In this document: one piece after another, positions 27,707 through 36,372 of the stretch
Numbering within the stretch: the first letter of the stretch is position 1
Layout: each line of letters begins with the position of its first letter
From: Streptomyces luteolus
GTDB lineage: Bacteria; Actinomycetota; Actinomycetes; Streptomycetales; Streptomycetaceae
Assembly: GCF_029968015.1 (NCBI RefSeq)
Contig: NZ_JASCIS010000030.1
Span: 1-64,000 of the forward strand
Length of the DNA: 64,000 bases
Direction of reading: 5' to 3'
The notes under the pieces: generated by a model
Told to the model about the DNA's origin: nothing
Database searches by the model: none
The model's input: only the letters and a program-made list of their open reading frames with translations
Position numbers and translations under genes: made by a program

Positions 27707-29074
27707 ATGTCCACCACCGACTCCACCGCGGCGGGGCCCGTCCCTGAGCCCTCGCAGCCACCACTCAAACGGGCCATCGGCCCCAAACTGCTGATCCTGT
27801 TCGTGATCGGCGACATCCTCGGCACCGGCATCTACGCCACCACCGGAAACGTCGCGGGCAAGGTCGGCGGGGCCCTGTGGCTGCCGTTCGTCATCGGCTT
27901 CGTGGTGGCGATCCTGACGGCCGCCTCGTACGTCGAACTCGTCGGCAAGTACCCGAAGGCGGCCGGCGCCGCGCTCTACACGCAGAAGGCGTTCAAGGTC
28001 CCGTTCCTGACGTTCATCATCGCCTTCATGGTGATGGCCTCCGGCCTGTCGTCCGCGAGCGCCGCCGCCCGCGCGTTCAGCGGCGACTACCTCGACGAAC
28101 TCACCGCGGGCGTGCTGCCCGCCACCCTGGTCGCGATCCTGTTCATCCTGGCCCTGGCGGCGCTGAACCTGCGCGGTGTCTCGGAGTCGGTGAAGACCAA
28201 CGTGGTCCTCACCCTGGTCGAGCTGACCGGTCTCGTGGTCATCCTCGCGGTCGGCGCGTACGCGGTGCTCACGGGCGACGGGGAGCCGTCCCGCCTGACC
28301 GAGTTCGAGTCCAGCGGTACGAGCTTCGCGCTGATGACCGGCATCCTCGGCGCGACCGCGCTCGGCTTCTTCGCCTTCGTCGGCTTCGAGGACTCGGTGA
28401 ACATGGCCGAGGAGACCAAGGACCCGGCGCGCACGTTCCCGAAGGCCATCTTCATCGGCGTCACCGTGACCGGCACGATCTACGTCCTGGTGGCGCTGGT
28501 CTCCTCGCTCCTGGTGGACACCAAGACGCTGGCGGGCTCCAGCGGCCCACTCCTTGAGGTGGTCAAGGCGGGCGGCCTTGAGTTCCCGCCCAAGCTCTTC
28601 GCCCTGATCGCGCTGTTCGCGGTCACCAACTCGGCCCTGATCAACATCATGATGGCCTCGCGGCTCTGCTACGGCATGGCCAACGAGCGCATCCTGCCGA
28701 AGGCCATGGGCCGCGTCCTGCCCCACCGGCGCACCCCGGTGGTCGGCATCGTCTTCGTCTCGCTGCTCGCGATCGGCCTGGTGTCCACCGGCGAGATCGA
28801 AGGACTCGGCGACACCACGGCATTCCTGCTGCTCTGCGTGTTCGCGGTGGTCAACGTGGCGGTTCTGGTGCTGCGCAGGGACCCCGTGGAGCACAAGCAC
28901 TTCCGTACGCCGACGATCCTGCCGGTCCTCGGCGCGATCACGGCCCTGATCCTGGCCAGCCCACTCGCGGACCGCTCGGCCGACGTCTACATCCGGGCCG
29001 GTGTCCTGCTGGTCATCGGCATCGGCCTCTGGGTCGTCAACAAGCTGGTGCTGAAGGCTCGCGGGGAGGAGTGA
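27707..29074 (+). CDS. APC-superfamily amino-acid permease
   Basis: 455 aa with about 12 hydrophobic segments. The GDILGTGIYATTG motif in TM1 and FAFVGFEDSVNMAEETKDPARTFP in TM6 are typical of the APC amino-acid/polyamine group. Same strand as the PLP decarboxylase with a 147-nt gap and GGGGAGG before the ATG, so uptake and decarboxylation of the same amino acid is possible. Substrate unknown. Confidence 0.9.
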   Translation: MSTTDSTAAGPVPEPSQPPLKRAIGPKLLILFVIGDILGTGIYATTGNVAGKVGGALWLPFVIGFVVAILTAASYVELVGKYPKAAGAALYTQKAFKVPFLTFIIAFMVMASGLSSASAAARAFSGDYLDELTAGVLPATLVAILFILALAALNLRGVSESVKTNVVLTLVELTGLVVILAVGAYAVLTGDGEPSRLTEFESSGTSFALMTGILGATALGFFAFVGFEDSVNMAEETKDPARTFPKAIFIGVTVTGTIYVLVALVSSLLVDTKTLAGSSGPLLEVVKAGGLEFPPKLFALIALFAVTNSALINIMMASRLCYGMANERILPKAMGRVLPHRRTPVVGIVFVSLLAIGLVSTGEIEGLGDTTAFLLLCVFAVVNVAVLVLRRDPVEHKHFRTPTILPVLGAITALILASPLADRSADVYIRAGVLLVIGIGLWVVNKLVLKARGEE

Positions 29075-29086
29075 GGGGGCTTTCGG

Positions 29087-29347
29087 TCAGGGGAGGAGGG
29101 TGAACGCCGGCACGTGACTCGGGCGTACGGCGGAGAAGTGCCGGTGGTCGAGCGTCGCGACTTCGGTCAACCCGAGGCGCTCGGCCACCGCGACAACGGA
29201 TGCGTCCACCGAACCGAGCGGAAAGTCGGCGTACTTCAGGAGACGTCCGCGCCAGCTGCTGACGTACGCCGCGCACGCGGGGTGGTCGTCGTCGTCCGCG
29301 TCGGCGATCGCGTAGAGGACACCCGTGTCCAGGAGCAGCGGCTTCAC
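29087..29347 (-). CDS. Shortened PIN-domain toxin (VapC-like)
   Basis: 86 aa from a GTG start overlapping the antitoxin stop as GTGA. The N-terminal PIN motif LLLDTGVLYAIADADDDDH and C-terminal LGSVDASVVAVAERLGLTEVATLDHRHF are intact, but the middle is missing. Typical VapC proteins are about 130 aa, with 40-50 residues between these parts carrying a conserved Glu. The join falls in YVSSWRGRLLKYADFP. Probably an in-frame internal deletion leaving weak or no RNase activity. Confidence 0.75.
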   Translation of the reverse strand: MKPLLLDTGVLYAIADADDDDHPACAAYVSSWRGRLLKYADFPLGSVDASVVAVAERLGLTEVATLDHRHFSAVRPSHVPAFTLLP

Positions 29348-29601
29348 CGGATCCGGCCCTCGTCGATCCACTCCGTGATCAGCTCCCGGTGCCGCTCGGC
29401 AGTGTCCGTACGGCCTGAATCGCCCATCCCGACAAACGCCAGGAACCCCGGGCGCTCAATAGCCGGAGGCAGCTCCTCCGCACCCTCCTGCGGCTTGAGC
29501 TCCGGGTCGGTGTCCGCGACCGCACGCAGGTGCCGCAGCTGTTCCGGCCGCAGCTTGTCCAGCAAGTGCCGCAGGTGGTCGTAGTCCTCTGCTGAGCTCA
29601 T
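29344..29601 (-). CDS. Antitoxin partner of the PIN gene
   Basis: 85 aa, acidic, no recognised DNA-binding motif. The opening MSSAEDYDHLRHLLDKLRPEQLRHLRAV is helical and fits a family of actinobacterial antitoxin-like proteins encoded directly upstream of PIN genes. The four-base GTGA overlap with the toxin start supports a single module. Confidence 0.65.
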   Translation of the reverse strand: MSSAEDYDHLRHLLDKLRPEQLRHLRAVADTDPELKPQEGAEELPPAIERPGFLAFVGMGDSGRTDTAERHRELITEWIDEGRIR

Positions 29602-29695
29602 ACCCCCGAGCGTACGACCAGGCTCCCCCGAACGGCACTGCTCAGCATTCGCTCACCCGTACGAGCGAGCGCCCCTACTCGCCCCGCGAGCGCCC

Positions 29696-29723
29696 CTCAC
29701 TCCACTCACTCCACTCACTCCAC
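29696..29723. repeat. 9-bp tandem repeat spanning the RpiR stop codon
   Basis: Three copies of an ACTCCACTC-type unit run from the intergenic region across the stop codon (29715-29717) of the RpiR regulator. It is a simple repeat that could shift the C-terminal end by changes in copy number. Confidence 0.75.
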
Positions 29724-30551
29724 GAACAACCCCCGCTCCGCGGCCCGCGTATCGAACTCCTCCAAGCGGGCCTGCGCGTCCGGGAGTTCGTCGGCCATGG
29801 CCTCCAAGAGCACCCGGCCGAGCAGCATCGGGGCGCAGGCCGTGTCGAAGGCGAGGCCGGTGCCGACGGCCGCCGGGATCAGCAGGTCGGACACCTTCGC
29901 GACCGGCGCGAACGCGCTGTCGGCCACCGTCACCACGGTCAGGCCCGCCTCACGCGCGTACGTCAGGGCCTCGACCACCTCCCGCGGATACCGCGGCAGC
30001 GCGAAGCAGAGCAGCGCCGAGGCCCCCGCCCGTACGGCGGCGTCGATCCGGTCGGCGAGCATCGTGCCGCCCTCGCGCAGGAGCCGGACGTCCGGGTGCA
30101 CCTTGGCGGCGAAGTACGCGAAGCCGTACGCCTGCGAGGCCGCCGCGCGCAGGCCGAGCACCGGCAGCGGCCGGGAGGCGGCGAGCAGCCGGCCGGCGCG
30201 CTCGACCGGCGCCGGGTCGGCGAGGGCGGCGGCGAGGTGCCGCAGGTTCTCGATCTCGGCCTCGACGGCCTGCTGGTACTCGTTGAACTCGCCCTGGCCC
30301 AAGGCCTGTTCGGCTGGCGCGACCTCGCGCAGATGGCGGCGGAGTGCCGGGTAGCCGTCGAAGCCGAGCGCCACCGCGAAGCGGGTCACCGAGGGCTGGC
30401 TGACTCCGGCCAGCTCGGCCAGCTCCACGCTCGACAGGAACGGCACCTCGGCCGCACGCCGCACCATGCAGTGGGCGATCCGCCGCTGCGTGGGGGTGAG
30501 GCGGTGCCCCTCGAAGAGCTGTTGCAGCCGGGCGGTCGGGCTGTCCGTCAC
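29715..30551 (-). CDS. MurR/RpiR-family transcriptional regulator
   Basis: 278 aa. N-terminal helix-turn-helix (ELAGVSQPSVTRFAVALGFDGYPALRRHLRE) and a C-terminal SIS sugar-phosphate-binding-like domain (about 110-240). GTG start with AAGGAGGGG upstream. It is divergent from the NCS1 permease gene, which it most likely controls. The ligand is unknown; RpiR relatives next to nucleobase transporters may respond to purine or pyrimidine breakdown products. Confidence 0.9.
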   Translation of the reverse strand: MTDSPTARLQQLFEGHRLTPTQRRIAHCMVRRAAEVPFLSSVELAELAGVSQPSVTRFAVALGFDGYPALRRHLREVAPAEQALGQGEFNEYQQAVEAEIENLRHLAAALADPAPVERAGRLLAASRPLPVLGLRAAASQAYGFAYFAAKVHPDVRLLREGGTMLADRIDAAVRAGASALLCFALPRYPREVVEALTYAREAGLTVVTVADSAFAPVAKVSDLLIPAAVGTGLAFDTACAPMLLGRVLLEAMADELPDAQARLEEFDTRAAERGLFVE

Positions 30552-30688
30552 CGGGCCCCTCCTTCATCACCAGTCACTGTGCGCCAAGGCGATTCCCGCC
30601 AGGGTATTGACAAATTATTCACTCACCCAGAACTCTGCATGACGTTATACAGACAGGCAACACCGCTCCACCCGAACCTGGGGGACCC

Positions 30689-32116
30689 ATGGCAGCCTCA
30701 CTCGTCGAACAGCGGTCCATCGACGTCGTCCCGGACGGGGAACGGCACGGTACCGCCTTCTCGCAGTTCACCCTCTGGCTGGGCGCCAACCTGCAGATCA
30801 CCGCCGTCGTCACCGGCGCCCTCGCCGTGGTCTTCGGCGGCGACGTGGTCTGGTCGATCATCGGCCTGGTCCTCGGCAACCTGCTCGGCGGAGCGGTGAT
30901 GGCGCTGCACTCCGCGCAGGGGCCCAAGCTCGGGCTGCCGCAGATGATCCAGTCCCGGGCCCAGTTCGGGGTGCGCGGCGCGGTCGTGCCGCTGGCCCTC
31001 GTGATCGTCATGTACATCGGCTTCTTCGCCTCCGGCAGCGTCCTCGCCGGACAGGCCGTGGGCGAGCTGACCCACCTCGGCGAGACCCCCGGCATCCTGA
31101 TCTTCGCGGCCGTCTCCGGCCTCATGGCCGCCGTCGGCTACCGCCTGATCCACGCCGTCGGCCGCGTCGCCGGCGTGATCTGCGCCCTCGCCTTCGTCTA
31201 CCTCGGCATCCGCCTCCTGGAGCGCGCCGACCTCACGACGCTGCTCGCGGACGCACACTTCGACCTGCCGATGTTCCTGCTCGCGATCTCCCTCTCGGCC
31301 TCCTGGCAGCTGGCGTTCGGCCCGTACGTCGCGGACTACTCGCGCTATCTGCCGCGTACGACCTCGACCCGCGCCACGTTCTGGTGGACCCTGTCCGGCT
31401 CGGCGCTCGGCTCGCAGTGGTCGATGACCTTCGGCGTGCTCGTGGCGGCCACGGCGGGCGGCGCGTTCATGGACAACCAGGTGTCGTACGTGGTGGGGCT
31501 CGGCGGCGGCGGACTGATCGCCGCGTTCCTCTACTTCGTGATCGCGCTCGGCAAGCTCACGATCAACGTCCTGAACACATACGGCGGCTTCATGTCGATC
31601 GTGACGAGCGTCAGCGGCTTCCGCGGCCAGCGCGTGCTCTCCCCGCGCGGCCGGGCCGTCTACATCGCGCTGATCATGATCGCGGGCACGGCGGTCGCCC
31701 TGCTCGGCAAGGACAGCTTCCTCACCTCGTTCAAGGACTTCCTGCTCTTCCTGCTGACGTTCTTCACCCCCTGGTCCGCGATCAACCTGGTCGACTACTA
31801 CCTGATCTCCCGCGAGCGGTACGACCTGCCGGCCCTGTCCGACCCGAACGGCCGCTACGGCAGCTGGCGCTGGGACGCGCTGGCGGTCTACGCGATCGGC
31901 GTCGCCCTCCAACTCCCCTTCCTGGTCACGCACTTCTACACCGGCCCACTCGTCGCCCCGCTCGGCGGCGCCGACATCTCCTGGATCGTGGGCCTCACCG
32001 TCCCGGCGGTGCTCTACTGGGCTCTGGCAGGCCGGAAGCGGAATACGGGGGTCAGCCCCACTGCGCCCGCCGCCGACGCTTCGTACCGTGAACCACATGG
32101 AAGCCCGCGACCCTGA
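30689..32116 (+). CDS. NCS1-family purine/cytosine permease
   Basis: 475 aa, about 12 TM segments. The family hallmark is QFTLWLGANLQITAVVTGAL near the N-terminus, followed by GPKLGLPQMIQSRAQFG and SRYLPR. Imports a nucleobase or related compound (cytosine, purines, allantoin, hydantoin or thiamine-like) by cation symport. Start ATG at 30689 with GGGGGA upstream. The 137-nt divergent gap contains TTGACA (30605-30610) and unusually A/T-rich sequence, likely promoter and operator for RpiR control. Confidence 0.9.
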   Translation: MAASLVEQRSIDVVPDGERHGTAFSQFTLWLGANLQITAVVTGALAVVFGGDVVWSIIGLVLGNLLGGAVMALHSAQGPKLGLPQMIQSRAQFGVRGAVVPLALVIVMYIGFFASGSVLAGQAVGELTHLGETPGILIFAAVSGLMAAVGYRLIHAVGRVAGVICALAFVYLGIRLLERADLTTLLADAHFDLPMFLLAISLSASWQLAFGPYVADYSRYLPRTTSTRATFWWTLSGSALGSQWSMTFGVLVAATAGGAFMDNQVSYVVGLGGGGLIAAFLYFVIALGKLTINVLNTYGGFMSIVTSVSGFRGQRVLSPRGRAVYIALIMIAGTAVALLGKDSFLTSFKDFLLFLLTFFTPWSAINLVDYYLISRERYDLPALSDPNGRYGSWRWDALAVYAIGVALQLPFLVTHFYTGPLVAPLGGADISWIVGLTVPAVLYWALAGRKRNTGVSPTAPAADASYREPHGSPRP

Positions 32117-32513
32117 GCTGAAGAAGGAGCTCCACGCCACCCTGCAGACCCGCAGGGAGCTGGGCGAGGAGTACGACTCCGTCCTGGTGGAGTCGTTCCT
32201 GGAGAAGGTCGAGCAGCGCCTCGACGCCACGGTCGACCGCCGCGTCCGCCGCCGCCTCGCCGAGGAACGGACGGCGGCGGTCCGCGGGGGCCGCGACTCC
32301 CTGGACGGCTGGGGCGAACGCTTCGGCTTCGCCCTGGTCTCCCTGATCCTGGCGGTCCCGCTCTCGGCGATCGCGGTCGTCAACGCGGGCCTGCTCGGCC
32401 TGGCCGTCGCCTGGACCGGCATCATCGCCGTGAACGCGGCGCACGCACGACGCACCCTCTTCGCCACCCCGCGCCACGACCGCCGAAACCGCGACACGGA
32501 CTGGCAGGGCTGA
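32097..32513 (+). CDS. Small membrane protein with coiled-coil N-terminus
   Basis: 138 aa. Overlaps the permease 3' end by 20 nt in another frame (a GTG at 32088 is an alternative). The first half is charged and helical (LVESFLEKVEQRLDATVDRRVRRRLAEE), and two hydrophobic segments follow (about 80-120). No family function is known to me. The overlap suggests co-transcription with the permease. It ends 10 nt before the convergent SDR gene. Confidence 0.75.
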   Translation: MEARDPELKKELHATLQTRRELGEEYDSVLVESFLEKVEQRLDATVDRRVRRRLAEERTAAVRGGRDSLDGWGERFGFALVSLILAVPLSAIAVVNAGLLGLAVAWTGIIAVNAAHARRTLFATPRHDRRNRDTDWQG

Positions 32514-32523
32514 CCCGCGCCCC

Positions 32524-33285
32524 CTACGCCTGCCGCGTCGGCAGGGCCACCACCTGGCGCAGGTTGACGTGCCGGGGCCGACTCGTCGCGTACGCCACCA
32601 GGTCGGCGATGTCCTCCGCGGCGAGCGAGCCGACCTCCCCGAACAGGCCCTCCAGGGCCTCGCTCAGTTCCGCGTTGTCGATGTGCCCGCGCAGCTCGGT
32701 GTCCGTGAACCCCGGCTCGACGTTGGTGACGCGCACGTCCCGCGGCCCGAACTCGCCGCGCAGCGCCTGCGAGAGATAGGTGAGCGCGGCCTTGGTCGCC
32801 CCGTACACCGCGTACGTCGGGAACATCAGGTGCGCCGCGACCGACGAGACGTTGACCAGGTCGGCGGGCCGGCCCGCGGCGGCGGCGTCCAGCAGGTCCG
32901 CCCGGAACGCACGGACCACCCGCAGCGCGCCGGTCACGTTGGTGTCGATCATCCGCTGCCATTCGTCAACCCGGCCCGCGTCCACCGGGTTGGGCAGCAT
33001 CACCCCGGCGTTGTTCACGACCAGGTCGACCCGCCCGAACGCGCCGTGCACCAGCTCCACGGCCGCCTCCACGGATGCCTCGGCTGTCACATCGGCGGGC
33101 ACCGCGAGCGCGCTGCCGCCGTCGGCGCCGATCTTCTGGGCCAGCTCTTCGAGCCGCTCGGCCCGCCGAGCGAGCAGCGCCACCCGCACCCCCTGCGCAG
33201 CGAGCAGCCGGGCCACCGCCTCCCCGATCCCGCTGGCGGCTCCGGTGACGACGGCGGTACGCCCTGCGAGGCTGTCGTACGTCAT
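32524..33285 (-). CDS. Short-chain dehydrogenase/reductase
   Basis: 253 aa classical SDR. Cofactor motif TGAASGIG near the N-terminus with following ARRAERL suggests NADP(H). NNAG, catalytic Ser in VNVSSVAA and YxxxK as YAVYGATKAAL are intact. Divergent from an XRE-type regulator 131 nt away that may control it, an arrangement common in Streptomyces. Substrate not predictable. Confidence 0.92.
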   Translation of the reverse strand: MTYDSLAGRTAVVTGAASGIGEAVARLLAAQGVRVALLARRAERLEELAQKIGADGGSALAVPADVTAEASVEAAVELVHGAFGRVDLVVNNAGVMLPNPVDAGRVDEWQRMIDTNVTGALRVVRAFRADLLDAAAAGRPADLVNVSSVAAHLMFPTYAVYGATKAALTYLSQALRGEFGPRDVRVTNVEPGFTDTELRGHIDNAELSEALEGLFGEVGSLAAEDIADLVAYATSRPRHVNLRQVVALPTRQA

Positions 33286-33416
33286 GGTCTCTCCCTCGTC
33301 GTTCCTGTCTTCCGGGACCGACTCTGCGGGGCCGCGACTCCTCCACCCAGGGCTGGAGTTTTCCTGGGTCCGGCAGTACCAGGCTGGATCCGCGCGGCTG
33401 TCCTACGCTCGGTCCT

Positions 33417-34256
33417 ATGGACGGTGACCTCGGAGATTTCCTGCGTTCTCGGCGCGCCCGCATCCAGCCGCGGGACGTGGGCCTGCCCTCGCACGGCCGG
33501 CGCCGGGTGCCGGGGCTGCGCCGCGAGGAGGTGGCCCAGCTGGCGGGCGTCAGCGTGGACTACTACATCCGCCTGGAGCAGAGCCGCGGCCCGGCGGTCT
33601 CGGACGCCGTCCTGGACGCGGTCGCGCGCGTGCTGCGGCTCGACGGGACGGAACACGCGCACCTGTACGACGTGGCCCGCCCGTCCCGCGCCGTCGGCCG
33701 CTCCGAGCCCCAACTGGTCCGCCCTGGCCTGCAGTTGCTGCTCGACACGATCCGGGAAGCGCCCGCGTACGTCTTCGGCCGCCGCATGGACGTGCTGGCC
33801 TGGAACGCGCTCGCCGACGCCCTGAGCGGCTACTCCGCGCAGACCCCGCGCGAGCGCAACATCATGCGCCACATCTTCCTCGACCCGGCCGCCCCCGACC
33901 GCTACCCCGGCTGGCCCGCGGTCGCCGCCGAGACCGTGGCCTACCTCCGGCTGGACGCGGGCCGCCACCCCGGTGACCGTCAACTGGCCGAGCTGGTCGG
34001 CGAGTTGTCCGTGAAGAGCGAGGACTTCCGGCGTCTGTGGGCGGACCACCAGGTCAAGGAGAAGACGCACGGCGTGAAACGCGTCCAGCACCCGGTGGCG
34101 GGTCTCCTGACCCTCCCGTACGAGGGCCTGACCTTCCCGGGCGACCCGGACCAGCTCCTGGTCGTCTACACCCCGGAGCCGGGCTCGGAGACGGCGGAAA
34201 GGCTGGCGCTCCTGGGAAGTTGGACGGCAAACCCAGCCCACCCACCGACGATCTAG
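33417..34256 (+). CDS. XRE-family regulator with MmyB-like ligand domain
   Basis: 279 aa. The N-terminal HTH (about 8-75) carries RRVPGLRREEVAQLAGVSVDYYIRLEQSRG, the strongly conserved hallmark of this subfamily. The C-terminal PAS-like domain (about 105-270: LAWNALADALSGYS, LLVVYTPEPGSETAERLALLG) may bind a small hydrophobic ligand. Start ATG at 33417. The stop TAG at 34254 lies at the first unit of a family-A repeat array. Confidence 0.92.
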   Translation: MDGDLGDFLRSRRARIQPRDVGLPSHGRRRVPGLRREEVAQLAGVSVDYYIRLEQSRGPAVSDAVLDAVARVLRLDGTEHAHLYDVARPSRAVGRSEPQLVRPGLQLLLDTIREAPAYVFGRRMDVLAWNALADALSGYSAQTPRERNIMRHIFLDPAAPDRYPGWPAVAAETVAYLRLDAGRHPGDRQLAELVGELSVKSEDFRRLWADHQVKEKTHGVKRVQHPVAGLLTLPYEGLTFPGDPDQLLVVYTPEPGSETAERLALLGSWTANPAHPPTI

Positions 34257-34408
34257 CCCGTCCGGCGCTTGAGGACGCGGGGCGACGATCCAGCCCGTCC
34301 GCCGCTTGAGGAAGCGGGCCGACAATCCAGCCCGTCCGGCGCTTGAGGACAAGGCCGAAGGCCGATGATCCAGCCCGTCCGGCGTTTGAGGACAAGGCCG
34401 AAGGCCGG
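34250..34408. repeat. Family-A repeat array, four diverged units
   Basis: Four units built on AGCCCGTCCGGCGCTTGAGG, beginning about 34254, 34291, 34328 and 34370. Lengths vary (about 37-42 bp) and the tail differs (GCGGGGCG, AGCGGGCCG, AAGGCCGAAGGCCG). The array starts at the stop codon of the XRE regulator. Confidence 0.85.
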
Positions 34409-34740
34409 CGAAGGGGGCGCTGGTCAACGGCGCCAGAAGGCCGGCAAAGGGTGCGCTGGACAACAGCAGCAGAAAGACCACGTAAGACGGGGAGTGCCCC
34501 GCAGGGACCACCGCACCTTCGGCAGCGAGTGCCGGAGGGCGGGACGACGGTGGTCCCCGCGGGGGACGCGGGCCGGGTCAGGGCCGGTGTTTCCGCGTCC
34601 GAGGCGTTCAGGAGGTCCGGGAGCCGCTCCGGAGGAGTCCTGTGCGCCGACATCGACCACTGTGCCGGAGCCGTGTTAAGCGGGTGCTGCGCGCACGTGT
34701 CGCGCTCGTACCGATTTCCCGAACCCCGAACCGTACAGGC
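34409..34740. other. Non-coding stretch upstream of the cbs stop
   Basis: After the repeat array, about 330 nt with no gene I can support. It has two GGCGCTGGTCAACGGCG / GTGCGCTGGACAACAGCAG-like repeats (34420-34470) and a G/C-rich inverted segment near 34490-34560 (CCGCAGGGACCACC against GGTGGTCCCCGCGG) that may form a hairpin. Open frames here lack codon bias or starts. Confidence 0.45.
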
Positions 34741-36132
34741 CTACTTCTCGCGCGCCAGGTACGCAAGGAGGTCCTGCCGGCTCACCACACCCGTCGGCTT
34801 GCCCTCGACCAGGACGATCGCCGCGTCGGCACCGGTCGCCGCGGACAGCACGGACATCAGGTCGGCCACCGGCTCGCCCGAGCCGACCTGCGGCAGCGGG
34901 TCGGACATGTGCTTCTCCAGCGGGTCGGCGAGCGAGGCCCGCTGCGTGAACAGCGCGTCGAGCAGCTCGCGTTCGACCACCGAGCCGATGACCTCCGCGG
35001 CCATCACGTCCGGGTGCCCGGCGCCCGGCTTCACGATCGGCATCTGCGAGACGCCGTACTCGCGCAGGACCTCGATGGCCTCGCCGACGGTCTCCTCCGG
35101 GTGCATGTGCAAGAGCTTGGGGATGCCGCCCTCCTTGTGCTCCAGGACGTCGCCGACGCGCGGCTCGTCACCGGGCTGCTCCAGGAAGCCGTAGTCGTTC
35201 ATCCACTCGTCGTTGAAGATCTTCGAGAGGTAGCCGCGCCCGGAGTCCGGCAGCAGGACGACGACCACGTCGTCCGGCCCGAGGCCCTCCGCCACCTTGA
35301 GCGCCGCCACGACCGCCATGCCGCAGGAGCCGCCGACGAGCAGGCCCTCCTCCTTGGCGAGACGCCGGGTCATCTGGAAGGAGTCCTTGTCCGAGACCGC
35401 GACGATCTCGTCCGTCACGTGCTGGTCGTACGCCGTCGGCCAGAAGTCCTCGCCGACGCCCTCGACCAGGTACGGCCGCCCGGAGCCCCCGGAGTAGACC
35501 GAGCCCTCGGGGTCGGCGCCCACGATCCGGACCTTGCCGTCGCTGATCTCCTTCAGGTAGCGGCCGGTTCCGGAGATCGTCCCGCCGGTGCCGATGCCCG
35601 CCACGAAGTGGGTGATCCTCCCCTCCGTCTGCTCCCACAGCTCGGGCCCGGTGGTCTCGTAGTGCGAGCGCGGGTTGTTCGGGTTGCTGTACTGGTCCGG
35701 CTTCCAGGCGCCGGGCGTCTCACGGACGAGCCGGTCGGAGACGTTGTAGTACGAGTCGGGGTGCTCGGGGTCCACGGCCGTGGGGCAGACGACGACCTCG
35801 GCGCCGTACGCGCGCAGCACGTTGATCTTGTCCGTGGAGACCTTGTCCGGGCACACGAAGACGCACTTGTAGCCCTTCTGCTGGGCCACGATCGCGAGGC
35901 CCACCCCGGTGTTGCCACTGGTCGGCTCGACAATGGTGCCGCCCGGCCGCAGCTCGCCGCTCGCCTCGGCCGCCTCGATCATGCGCAGCGCGATGCGGTC
36001 CTTCACGGAGCCGCCCGGGTTGAAGTACTCGACCTTGGCCAGGACGGTGGCCCTGATGCCCGCGGTCACGTTGTTGAGCCTCAGCAGCGGGGTGTTGCCG
36101 ACGAGACTGATCATCGAGTCGTGGAATTGCAC
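34741..36132 (-). CDS. Cystathionine beta-synthase
   Basis: 463 aa. Condenses serine and homocysteine to cystathionine with PLP (transsulfuration). The PLP lysine is in GGSVKDRIAL (Lys44), with SGNTG and GTGGTISGTGRYLKE phosphate-binding loops. Two CBS motifs fill the C-terminus (about 330-460), the usual site of adenosyl-ligand control. GTG start at 36132 with CCGGAGA upstream. A TAGGCT -10-like hexamer lies about 35 nt upstream. Confidence 0.94.
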   Translation of the reverse strand: MQFHDSMISLVGNTPLLRLNNVTAGIRATVLAKVEYFNPGGSVKDRIALRMIEAAEASGELRPGGTIVEPTSGNTGVGLAIVAQQKGYKCVFVCPDKVSTDKINVLRAYGAEVVVCPTAVDPEHPDSYYNVSDRLVRETPGAWKPDQYSNPNNPRSHYETTGPELWEQTEGRITHFVAGIGTGGTISGTGRYLKEISDGKVRIVGADPEGSVYSGGSGRPYLVEGVGEDFWPTAYDQHVTDEIVAVSDKDSFQMTRRLAKEEGLLVGGSCGMAVVAALKVAEGLGPDDVVVVLLPDSGRGYLSKIFNDEWMNDYGFLEQPGDEPRVGDVLEHKEGGIPKLLHMHPEETVGEAIEVLREYGVSQMPIVKPGAGHPDVMAAEVIGSVVERELLDALFTQRASLADPLEKHMSDPLPQVGSGEPVADLMSVLSAATGADAAIVLVEGKPTGVVSRQDLLAYLAREK

Positions 36133-36242
36133 CGTTGTCTCCGGTTCTCCCTAGGAATGCGGCCAGCCTAAGCGGAATTCGGCTGCCCGGCGCTGCACTT
36201 CGGGGGCCTGCCACACCGGACTTCCGGGGCCCGCCGCACCGG

Positions 36243-36290
36243 CCCGCACCCCTGCCCGTACCCCTGCCCGCACCCCTGCCCGTACCCCTC
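36243..36290. repeat. 12-bp tandem repeat, four copies
   Basis: Alternating CCCGCACCCCTG and CCCGTACCCCTG (last copy ends CTC) in the divergent gap between cbs and the SGNH hydrolase gene. Copy-number change would alter the spacing of promoter elements. Confidence 0.85.
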
Positions 36291-36372
36291 CTTCGCCAGG
36301 TCGGAGATTGACCGACGGTACGTACCGGGCAAGGAGTTGATGTACGGCGCTACAAGGAGGTGGCTTCGGTCC

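Noticed and set aside
29087..29601. Annotation of the PIN/antitoxin pair as a complete active VapBC
   Set aside because: Toxin is about 45 residues short in the middle, so activity should not be assumed.
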